Translations under genes and position numbers: made by a program | Origin: Erythrophleum ivorense | Taxonomy: Eukaryota; Streptophyta; Magnoliopsida; Fabales; Fabaceae | Direction: 5' to 3' | DNA length: 64,000 nt | NCBI GenBank assembly: GCA_026724425.1 | Contig: JAIUCV010000571.1 | Span: 357,501-421,500, forward strand | Part shown: positions 53,201-61,500 of the stretch, one piece after another | Layout: the number at the start of each line of letters is the position of its first letter | How positions within the stretch are numbered: position 1 is the first letter of the stretch | Notes under the pieces: model-generated | What the model was told of the DNA's origin: nothing | Database searches by the model: none | The model's input: only the letters and a program-made list of their open reading frames with translations

Positions 53201-56005
53201 GGCCTTTAGCTCAGACCAATCATCAGATTCCGGAACGTTCAACTCGATAGCTTTATCTAAATCCTTGATCGAACTCGCACTTCTCTGGCTGGAAGAGACT
53301 AACTCGACGGTGTTCGTCGATCCTGACGTAGTGTCTGACCCGTCACTGTTTCCTGGAGTCGTGCCGTTCACTGCAAATAACTCAGAGTCTGACAATCCCA
53401 ATTCCTCAAAAGGTTTCGAATCAGTTATTTCCCTATGTGAGTCAAGCAATTTCACATAGTTCAAACTCTCCTCATGTAGGAACCCAGATTCTTCATCCTT
53501 AGTCAAAGCGATTTGAAGGTGATCTGTTAAAGCTAGCTCCTCTAGCAACTCATCAGCAAGCTGGTCCATTTCCTCTATGTAGAAAATCTGACCCTCGATT
53601 GTCGGCTTTCTCATGGCGTCCTTAATGTCGAATTTCATGGTGAAATCCTTACCCAGATTCAGGTCGATCTTCCCCTTTCGGACATCAATCACCGCACCCG
53701 CTGTGGCTAAGAACGGTCTTCCCAGAATCAACGGGTCTTTCGGTTCTTCGTCCATCTCGAGCACTATGAAGTCTGTTGGTACCTCTACATTCCCTATCCT
53801 GATAGGCAAGTCTTCTAGCAGCCCAGTTGGTAACCTCACCGATCTGTCTGCTAGAACCAGAGAGATTTTACACGGCTTGAACTTATCAAATCCCAGACTC
53901 TTAGCAACAGAAAGCGGCATAAGACTGACTGACGCTCCCAGATCACACAAGCAGTTGTTAAAAGCCAGGGGTCCCAATGAACATGGTAGGGTGAAACTGC
54001 CAGGATCTCCAAGCTTCTTTTGTATCACCTTTCTCTGAATAATAGCACTACACTCATGCGACAAAACCACCATCCCTTGTAACTCCTTCGTTCGTTCCAT
54101 TACCGCATCCTTCAGAAATTTCTGGTAGGGAGGCACTAACATGAAAGCATCAATGATAGGCATTCGCACCTCTATCTCTTTCATTTGCTTGTCGAATATG
54201 GCCTTATATTTCTCAACTAGTTGCTTCTTGAACCTGCCTGGGAAAGGAAGCGGCGGTTTGTAAGGGCGTGGAACAAATAGTGCCTCTTTCTGTTTGGGTT
54301 CAACTGGTTTGGTCAGACATGGCGGACTAACACGATCAACTGGTCGAGTCTGCACATCGAGCTCGACTTCGGGGTGATTTTCCTGAGTCAAATCTTCAAT
54401 ATAATCCTCCCCTTCCTGATCCTCAATGTCCCCATTGACTTTCTGGTCACTGGACCGTCCTGGTAGCTCTTTCCCACTCCTTAAGGTGATAGCATGGGCA
54501 TACTCCTTGGGGTTTTGTACAGCTTTTCCAGGGAGCTGTCCGGGTTTTGCAGAGGAGCTAGATGCAACATTGCTCTCGAGAACCTGCATCCTAGTGTTCA
54601 AAGTCTCAAACTTGTTATTAATGTCTGCCATTTTCTTACTCATTTCCATGGCTCCATTTGCCTGTCCCTGTAGAAGCTGCTGCAGCATTGCTTTCATGTC
54701 TGGTTCCTGAGGCTGTGGTGCCTGTACCTGCGGAGGAGCAAACCCTGGTGGTGCTCCCTGATGCTGTCTAGGTGGATACCCGCCCGGTTGGCTCACAAAC
54801 TGCCCTCGCGGAACGAACACTTGCTGCTGCTGCTGCTGTGGTTGGCCCTGCGGCTGCGTAGACTGACTCTGCGGTGCTTGTGGAGGATATACCTGATCTT
54901 GGGGATTTGCGACATTCGTACTTCGGTAGGACAGATTCGGGTTGGCTTTGTACGTGTAGTAGCCTTTGTTGTAGCCACCCTGGTTGTTCTGCACATAGCT
55001 CACTTCCTCAACCTGCTGATCAACCTCCCCTTCCTGGACTTGCACATACTCGTCCTCAGAAACAAAATGGACGTGCTTCATCGTGGATTGAGCTTGCAGT
55101 AGCTTATCCAACTTTTCATTCAAGCCCTTCACCTCCTTTTTCAATTTGTCATCAGACTCGACAGAGCTGCGGTTCGTGCGGTCGTACTCCTCGTTATAAT
55201 TTCCATCTGACCTAGCCAAGTTCTCCACAAGCTGCCAGCCTTCCTCAACGTCCTGGCTCAGGAAATCCCCGTTGCTCGCGGTATCGAGCATCTGCCTGTA
55301 CCTCGGGAGAACACCTCTATACATGGTGCTGAGCAGGGATTCATTACTAAAACCGTGGTGTGGGCACTGACTCGTATAGCACTTGAAACGTTCCCAAGCC
55401 TCAGAAAACGTCTCACCGTTCTTCTGGTGGAAGCTCGAGATGTCGCTACGGAGCTTAGCTGTCCTTCCCGTGGAGAAAAACTTTGCGAGGAACGCCTTCT
55501 TGCAGTCGTTCCAGGTGGTGATAGAGTTGTGGGGCAAGTTTTTCTCCCACTGGTGGGCCTTCTCCCCAAGTGATAGAGGGAAGAGGCGCAACTTGATGGC
55601 GTCCTCAGAAACACCGTTAACCCGAGACAGGTTGCAAAGCCGGTCGAACTCGTCGAGGTGGTCTATAGGATCTTCGCAGGGCAGACCATGGAACATCTTA
55701 TTTTGCACCAGATTGATCATTCCGAGTTTGATCTCGAAATTGTTATTCTGCACCGGTGGTGGAACAATCCCCTGCCGCTGCGTATGTGCGTTTGGAGCAT
55801 CACCCGCTCCAATGGGTCTAACTGCTGGAGCGTTGCCATTACCCTGAGGGTTGTCCATGGCGTCAACAAACTGCTCAGCCTCTGCCTGGTGATTCTGATT
55901 CTCCACTCTTGCCTGGTCAACAGAAACCCGAGACACTCTGTTTAGTCGGTTGATGTTGTCTAAGTAGCTGATCAAGTTGCCACTGCCCTTTGATCTCGTT
56001 TGCAT
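50240..56005 (-). CDS. Gag-Pol polyprotein, Athila/Ty3-gypsy type (1,921 aa)
   Basis: One uninterrupted frame starts at ATG 56005-56003, 175 bp inside the primer-binding site, and encodes all proteins for particle formation, reverse transcription and integration. Gag (retrotransposon gag domain) covers roughly residues 95-265. It is followed by a coiled-coil-like stretch (about 285-305) and a Gln/Pro-rich region (370-435, six consecutive Gln at 390-395); I see no CCHC zinc knuckle. Aspartic protease: DLGAS at 688-692 with LILGRPFL at 759-766. An acidic, Ser/Thr-rich linker spans about 855-935. Reverse transcriptase: catalytic D1121 (FLDGYSGF) and FMDD 1183-1186. RNase H: D1332, E1373, D1398 and D1441. 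Integrase: HHCC zinc site (H1557, H1564, C1595, C1598) and D1627, D1687, E1723 with the D,D-35-E spacing, then a C-terminal domain with SRWSGPFKI (1864-1872). All catalytic residues checked are present, so the product is likely functional. No stop separates gag from pol. Confidence 0.95.
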   Translation of the reverse strand: MQTRSKGSGNLISYLDNINRLNRVSRVSVDQARVENQNHQAEAEQFVDAMDNPQGNGNAPAVRPIGAGDAPNAHTQRQGIVPPPVQNNNFEIKLGMINLVQNKMFHGLPCEDPIDHLDEFDRLCNLSRVNGVSEDAIKLRLFPLSLGEKAHQWEKNLPHNSITTWNDCKKAFLAKFFSTGRTAKLRSDISSFHQKNGETFSEAWERFKCYTSQCPHHGFSNESLLSTMYRGVLPRYRQMLDTASNGDFLSQDVEEGWQLVENLARSDGNYNEEYDRTNRSSVESDDKLKKEVKGLNEKLDKLLQAQSTMKHVHFVSEDEYVQVQEGEVDQQVEEVSYVQNNQGGYNKGYYTYKANPNLSYRSTNVANPQDQVYPPQAPQSQSTQPQGQPQQQQQQVFVPRGQFVSQPGGYPPRQHQGAPPGFAPPQVQAPQPQEPDMKAMLQQLLQGQANGAMEMSKKMADINNKFETLNTRMQVLESNVASSSSAKPGQLPGKAVQNPKEYAHAITLRSGKELPGRSSDQKVNGDIEDQEGEDYIEDLTQENHPEVELDVQTRPVDRVSPPCLTKPVEPKQKEALFVPRPYKPPLPFPGRFKKQLVEKYKAIFDKQMKEIEVRMPIIDAFMLVPPYQKFLKDAVMERTKELQGMVVLSHECSAIIQRKVIQKKLGDPGSFTLPCSLGPLAFNNCLCDLGASVSLMPLSVAKSLGFDKFKPCKISLVLADRSVRLPTGLLEDLPIRIGNVEVPTDFIVLEMDEEPKDPLILGRPFLATAGAVIDVRKGKIDLNLGKDFTMKFDIKDAMRKPTIEGQIFYIEEMDQLADELLEELALTDHLQIALTKDEESGFLHEESLNYVKLLDSHREITDSKPFEELGLSDSELFAVNGTTPGNSDGSDTTSGSTNTVELVSSSQRSASSIKDLDKAIELNVPESDDWSELKAPKVDLKPLPQGLKYAFLGLNSTYPVIVNASLSPDELHSLLTELKKFRKAIGYSLDDIKGISPDLCMHRIHLDDETKSSIEPQRRLNPNLKEVVKKEILKLLDAGIIYPISDSTWISPVHCVPKKGGITVIKNDKDELIPTRTITGHRMCIDYRKLNAASRKDHFPLPFIDQMLERLANHPYYCFLDGYSGFFQIPIHPNDQEKTTFTCPYGTFAYRRMPFGLCNAPATFQRCMTSIFSDLIEEMVEVFMDDFSVYGSTFSSCLLNLCRVLKRCEETNLVLNWEKCHFLVQEGIVLGHKISEKGIEVDKAKIDVMLQLQPPKTVKDIRSFLGHAGFYRRFIKDFSKLARPLTRLLCKETEFAFDDECLKAFDLIKAALVSAPIVQPPNWDHPFEIMCDASNFAVGAVLGQRIDKKLHVIYYASRTMDDAQSRYATTEKELLAVVFAFEKFRSYLVGSKVTVYTDHAALRHILAKKDTKPRLLRWILLLQEFDMEIVDKPGIENGVADHLSRMRVEDAIPINDSMPEEQLMAIEVLRRGYEAKVKLDEVSALQDENLPWYTDMVNYLVCGDVPKDLDPYKKKKLFREASHYFWDEPYLYKRGSDGLFRRCIAEQEVNGVLEHCHGSAYGGHFATFKTVQKILQAGLWWPSIFKDAQSFISKCDPCQRAGNISKRNEMPQNPILEVEVFDVWGIDFMGPFNPASHGNSYILVAVDYVSKWVEAIACVTNDHKPVIKLFKNIIFPRFGVPRVVISDGGSHFINKVFESLLKKHGVKHKVATPYHPQTSGQVEVSNKQIKAILNKVVGISRRDWAVKLDETLWAYRTAFKTPIGRTPFQLLYGKACHLPVEIEYKAVWATKLLNFDLKSAQEKRMTDLHELEEIRLDAFENSRIYKERTKAFHDKTILRKELKSGDDVLLFNSRLKLFPGKLKSRWSGPFKIKEVLPYGAVTLVRNDGVEFTVNGQRVKRYMADQTIPEGVSIPLYEPPQP

Positions 56006-56197
56006 ACAACCAATGTACTAACTCGATGGTGTACGTCGAGTCTGCACGTAGAGTCTGTCGTGTTCGGTACCTGTAATGACAAAGACAGAGAGAATAGCCA
56101 AAATCAGGAACTGTGTAACGCGGAAACGAACTTGATCTTAAGTAACTTGAAATCCTAAATGTAGCAAACAAACACCCAATCGGCAACGGCGCCAAAT
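56006..56197 (-). other. Leader between 5' LTR and gag
   Basis: This 192-bp untranslated leader contains the primer-binding site at its upstream end and, just before the gag ATG, a copy of the dispersed hairpin module (ACTCGA at 56021-56026 and TCGAGT at 56036-56041, nine-base loop). A hairpin here could take part in packaging or translation control of the genomic RNA; this is inference from position. Confidence 0.6.
56181..56194 (-). promoter_or_regulatory. Primer-binding site for tRNA-Asp
   Basis: On the minus strand TGGCGCCGTTGCCG begins three bases after the 5' LTR. This is the complement of the 3' end of plant tRNA-Asp(GUC), ...CGGCAACGGCGCCA, over 14 bases. Use of tRNA-Asp is a known trait of Athila elements. 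Confidence 0.85.
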
Positions 56198-57303
56198 TGA
56201 TAGTAGGATTTTTACTAAACAATTACCCTAGCTACACTATCATATCGCTGCAGTGTAAAAAGGAGTCAATCCAAATCGGGTGCGAAGCTATTCAATCAGG
56301 ATGCGATCAAATCTAATTAAGTCAAGCCAATTCAAATATGAGAATTTGATCTATCAACTTATGAAATGAACAAGGGTAAATGCAAGTTGATAATTATGAA
56401 CCAAAAGCTAGAAAGAACAGAATGCAACAAGATAGAATATAAAGGATAAAAAGCTTAAGGAACAAACACAAGATGAGAAACAATAAGATTAGGTATTGTA
56501 AACTAACACCCTAATTAACAGAAATGGAATGCAATAAGTAAATGCAAGGTAATAAAATGACAAATGTAAGAAGCTAAAGACCAGAAAACTTGAAAGACAA
56601 TTCTTAATAGGAAAACGATTAAAGCAAAGGGTCTTAAGGAATGGGTGTTATTGACTAATTAATCTCCATGATCAAACTAAGGTGCTTAACAAAACTCAAC
56701 AGAGCTAACCCTAGGCTGTGAACTCGAACACTAAAGCTAGCTCACTATCGTGACGGAAGCTATCAAGTCTGAGGTGCTTCCAGACCCAACTCTCATCAGC
56801 GAAACACACCTCAGCTAGCATTAAGAAACAGCTCACACAAGCCAAAATGCACTCACAACAACTAATATCTTAGGCATGAAATGCAAATCTCTTGGAAAAG
56901 TTGGTTGGGGCATTTCATCAAACACCTTCTGGGTGGGAAATGCCCTAAGTTCAAATTCCAGATGATCAGAAAGGAATTAGCATTAAACTCACTAATCAAG
57001 AAGGGAAAACAGTAATTCAAAGCTTAAACACCCTGGGTAATCATGGAAATTCACTAATCAGACCCAAACCTCAAGAACCCTAAATAGACTACTCAGAAAT
57101 CGCCATACAGAAATCAAACCCAGAAATTGATAAAACTTGCATCATTAGAAAAAGGATTGAAAACTAAACAACTTTATTGAAGGAAATAGTTGCAAAATCT
57201 CAAAGACAAAGAAGCAATCTGAAATTACAAAATAAGAACCCTAGAGGCGATTTTCAGCTTAGTCAGAGTAAAAAGAAGATGTCTGACACAAATGACATCA
57301 TTT

Positions 57304-57316
57304 GGCCTTTTATACT
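57304..57316 (-). promoter_or_regulatory. TATA box of the 5' LTR (genomic RNA promoter)
   Basis: Minus strand AGTATAAAAGGCC, identical to the box in the other LTR; start of transcription is expected near 57280-57285. A palindromic G-box CACGTG at 57342-57347, a binding site for bZIP and bHLH factors in plants, lies about 30 bp upstream, followed by the ACTACGTG element and the 61-bp repeat. Confidence 0.65.
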
Positions 57317-57372
57317 AGGTTTTAGAAAAAAGTAAAAATGGCACGTGCGTGCAAACACTACGTGTTTCTTGA

Positions 57373-57493
57373 CGGACTCGATCGTGTTCGCGTAAAGGAG
57401 CTGCCTTTGACACCAACTCGATCACCGACACGACGTGCTTGATCGTGTCCGCGTAAAGGTGTCGCCTTTGACACCAACTCGACATGCTGGTCG
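57373..57493 (-). repeat. 61-bp direct repeat in U3 of the 5' LTR
   Basis: Copies start at 57373 and 57434, with the same spacing as in the 3' LTR but different point changes. It is followed by the perfect inverted repeat ACTCGAC-atgctg-GTCGAGT at 57477-57496. This segment carries several of the differences between the two LTRs. Confidence 0.65.
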
Positions 57494-58524
57494 AGTCTGC
57501 ATGTCGAGTCTGCACATACGTCCTGCCTTCTTCTGATTTCTGCGGCCCACTTCATTCCCGTTGATCAAGCTCCCATCTCCCACCTTCAAGATCTCCTCTA
57601 AAGCCTCCAAAAACACCTGAGAACAACTCCAAATGCAAGAATGCATGCAAAGCCAATGCAAATCCTATCAAGTGTGAAAAGCAGATGCTTATGGATGCAA
57701 ATGGTAAAGATGTGATGGTAAATGTATGCAAAAGGAATGAATTAAGAGTGCTAAAACAATGAAAATACAAGTACATCAGCAACATGTGTGACATGATTCT
57801 CATTCCTTGAGAGGAACATCAAAGCTACCATCCTGAGAGAAACATAAGTAGTAAGGAGTCCCAATCGTAGCTCTATGCCTCCACACAATGTAGGAACATA
57901 CTTGTAGTGTATGTAATGATCAAGGCGGACCCATACTTAGCGAAACTTGCATTAGGTTCTCCACGGGACTATGAGGAGCAACATGTGTGACATGATTCTC
58001 ATTCCTTGAGAGGAACATCAAAGCTACCATCCTGAGAGAAACATAAGTAGTAAGGAGTCCCAATCGTAGCTCTATGCCTCCACACAATGTAGAAACATAC
58101 TTGTAGTGTATGTAATGATCAAGACGGACCCATACTTAGCCAAACATGCATTAGGTTCTACACGGGACTATGAGGAGCAACATGTGTGACATGATTCTCA
58201 TTCCTTGAGAGGAACATCAAAGCTACCATCCTGAGAGAAACATAAGTAGTAAGGAGTCCCAATCGTAGCTCTATGCCTCCACACAATGTAGAAACATACT
58301 TGTAGTGTATGTAATGATCAAGACGGACCCATACTTAGCCAAACATGCATTAGGTTCTCAACGGGACTATGAGGAGCAACATGTGTGACATGATTCTCAT
58401 TCCTTGAGAGGAACATCAAAGCTACCATCCTGAGAGAAACATAAGTAGTAAGGAGTCCCAATCGTAGCTCTATGCCTCCACACAATGTAGAAACATACTT
58501 GTAGTGTATGTAATGATCAAGACG

Positions 58525-61500
58525 GACCCATACTTAGCCAAACATGCATTAGGTTCTCCACGGTACTACGAGGAGCAACATGTGTGACATGATTCTCATT
58601 CCTTGAGAGGAACTTCAAAGCTACCATCTCCTGAGAGAAACATTACTAGTAAGGAGTCCCAATCGTAGCTCTATGCCTCCACACATTGTAGAAACATACT
58701 TGTAGTGTATGTAATGATCAAGACGGACCCATACTTAGCCAAACATGCATTAGGTTCTCCACGGGACTATGAGGAGCAACATGTGTGACATGATTCTCAT
58801 TCTTTGAGAGGAACATCAAAGCTACCATCCTGAGAGAGACATTACTAGTAAGGAGTCCCAATCGTAGCTCTATGCCTCCACACAATGTAGAAACATACTT
58901 GTAGTGTATGTAATGATCAAGACGGACCCATACTTAGCCAAACATGCATTAGGTTCTCCACGGGACTATGAGAGCAACATGAATGACATGATTCTCATTC
59001 CTTGAGAGGAACATCAAAGCTACCATCCTGAGAGAAACATAAGTAGTAAGGAGTCCCAATCATAGCTCTATGCCTCCACACAATGTAGAAACATACTTGT
59101 AGTGTATGTAATGATCAAGACGGACCCATAGTTAGCCAAACATGCATTAGGTTCTACACGGGACTATGAGGAGCAACATGTGTGACATGATTCTCATTCC
59201 TTGAGAGGAACTTCAAAGCTACCATTCTGAGAGAAACATAAGTAGTATGGAGTCCCAATCGTAGCTCTATGCCTCCACACAATGTAGGAACATACTTGTA
59301 GTGTATGTAATGATCAAGACGGACCCATAGTTAGCCAAACATGCATTAGGTTCTCCACGGGACTATGAGGAGCAACATGTGTGACATGATTCTCATTCCT
59401 TGAGAGGAACTTCAAAGCTACCATCCTGAGAGAGACATTACTAGTAAGGAGTCCCAATCGTAGTTCTATGCCTCCACACAATGTAGAAACATACTTGTAG
59501 TGTATGTAATGATCAAGACGGACCCATAGTTAGCCAAACATGCATTAGGTTCTACACGGGACTATGAGGAGCAACATGTGTGACATGATTCTCATTCCTT
59601 GAGAGGAACATCAAAGCTACCATCCTGAGAGAAATATAAGTAGTAAGGAGTCCCAATCGTAGCTCTATGCCTCCACACAATGTAGGAACATACTTGTAGT
59701 GTATGTAATGATCAAGACGGACCCATAGTTAGCCAAACATGCATTAGGTTCTCCACGGGACTCTGAGGAGCAACATGTGTGACATGATTCTCATTCCTTG
59801 AGAGGAACTTCAAAGCTACCATCCTGAGAGAGAAGTTACTAGTAAGGAGTCCCAATCGTAGCTCTATGCCTCCACACAATGTAGAAACATACTTGTAGTG
59901 TATGTAATGATCAAGACGGACCCATAGTTAGCCAAACATGCATTAGGTTCTACACGGGACTATGAGGAGCAACATGTGTGACATGATTCTCATTCCTTGA
60001 GAGGAACATCAAAGCTACCATCCTGAGAGAAACATAAGTAGTAAGGAGTCCCAATCGTAGCTCTATGCCTCCACACAATGTAGGAACATACTTGTAGTGT
60101 ATGTAATGATCAAGGCGGACCCATACTTAGCGAAACATGCATTAGGTTCTCCACGGGACTATGAGGAGCAACATGTGTGACATGATTCTCATTCCTTGAG
60201 AGGAACATCAAAGCTACCATCCTGAGAGAAACATAAGTAGTAAGGAGTCCCAATCGTAGCTCTATGCCTCCACACATTGTAGAAACATACTTGTAGTGTA
60301 TGTAATGATCAAGACGGACCCATACTTAGCCAAACATGCATTAGGTTCTCCACGGGACTATGAGGAGCAACATGTGTGACATGATTCTCATTCTTTGAGA
60401 GGAACATCAAAGCTACCATCCTGAGAGAAACATTACTAGTAAGGAGTCCCAATCGTAGCTCTATGCCTCCACACATTGTAGAAACATACTTGTAGTGTAT
60501 GTAATGATCAAGACGGACCCATAGTTAGCCAAACATGCATTAGGTTCTCCACGGGACTCTGAGGAGCAACATGTGTGACATGATTCTCATTCCTTGAGAG
60601 GAACATCAAAGCTACCATCCTGAGAGAAACATAAGTAGTAAGGAGTCCCAATCGTAGCTCTATGCCTCCACACAATGTAGAAACATACTTGTAGTGTATG
60701 TAATGATCAAGACGGACCCATAGTTAGCCAAACATGCATTAGGTTCTACACGGGACTATGAGGAGCAACATGTGTGACATGATTCTCATTCCTTGAGAGG
60801 AACTTCAAAGCTACCATTCTGAGAGAAACATAAGTAGTATGGAGTCCCAATCGTAGCTCTATGCCTCCACACAATGTAGGAACATACTTGTAGTGTATGT
60901 AATGATCAAGACGGACCCATAGTTAGCCAAACATGCATTAGGTTCTCCACGGGACTATGAGGAGCAACATGTGTGACATGATTCTCATTCCTTGAGAGGA
61001 ACTTCAAAGCTACCATCCTGAGAGAAACATAAGTAGTAAGGAGTCCCAATCGTAGCTCTATGCCTCCACACAATGTAGGAACATACTTGTAGTGTATGTA
61101 ATGATCAAGACGGACCCATAGTTAGCCAAACATGCATTAGGTTCTCCACGGGACTCTGAGGAGCAACATGTGTGACATGATTCTCATTCCTTGAGAGGAA
61201 CTTCAAAGCTACCATCCTGAGAGAGACATTACTAGTAAGGAGTCCCAATCGTAGCTCTATGCCTCCACACAATGTAGAAACATACTTGTAGTGTATGTAA
61301 TGATCAAGACGGACCCATAGTTAGCCAAACATGCATTAGGTTCTACACGGGACTATGAGGAGCAACATGTGTGACATGATTCTCATTCCTTGAGAGGAAC
61401 ATCAAAGCTACCATCCTGAGAGAAACATAAGTAGTAAGGAGTCCCAATCGTAGCTCTATGCCTCCACACAATGTAGGAACATACTTGTAGTGTATGTAAT

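Larger units (their letters stand above)
43804..57778 (-). mobile_element. Athila-type (Ty3/gypsy) LTR retrotransposon, apparently intact coding capacity
   Basis: A 13,975-bp element reads right to left. It is bounded by TG...CA long terminal repeats (1,581 bp on the right, 1,583 bp on the left) and holds, in transcription order, a tRNA-Asp primer-binding site, a leader, one open Gag-Pol frame, a spacer, an env-like gene, a long non-coding tail and a polypurine tract. Order of domains (protease, RT, RNase H, integrase), the tRNA-Asp primer and the extra 3' gene are typical of the Athila lineage. No stop or frameshift breaks the Gag-Pol frame or the main exon of the second gene. The flanking five bases differ (ttcta on the left, gcaac on the right), so there is no target-site duplication, and monomer positions 35-50 of the satellite are absent at the junction. 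Confidence 0.95.
56198..57778 (-). repeat. 5' LTR (1,581 bp)
   Basis: It starts tgatagtagg and ends gtacatca on the plus strand, matching the left LTR. Positions 56198-57281 (R-U5) are identical to 43804-44887. From 57282 to 57778 (U3) there are about 22 substitutions and 4 one-base indels. The change from identity to divergence falls almost at the transcription start predicted from the TATA box. This LTR drives the genomic RNA. Confidence 0.95.

Noticed and set aside
50855..55945. Many plus-strand and alternative minus-strand frames of 64-154 codons within gag-pol
   Set aside because: All lie inside the 1,921-codon Gag-Pol frame with its intact catalytic motifs and none shows an independent motif.
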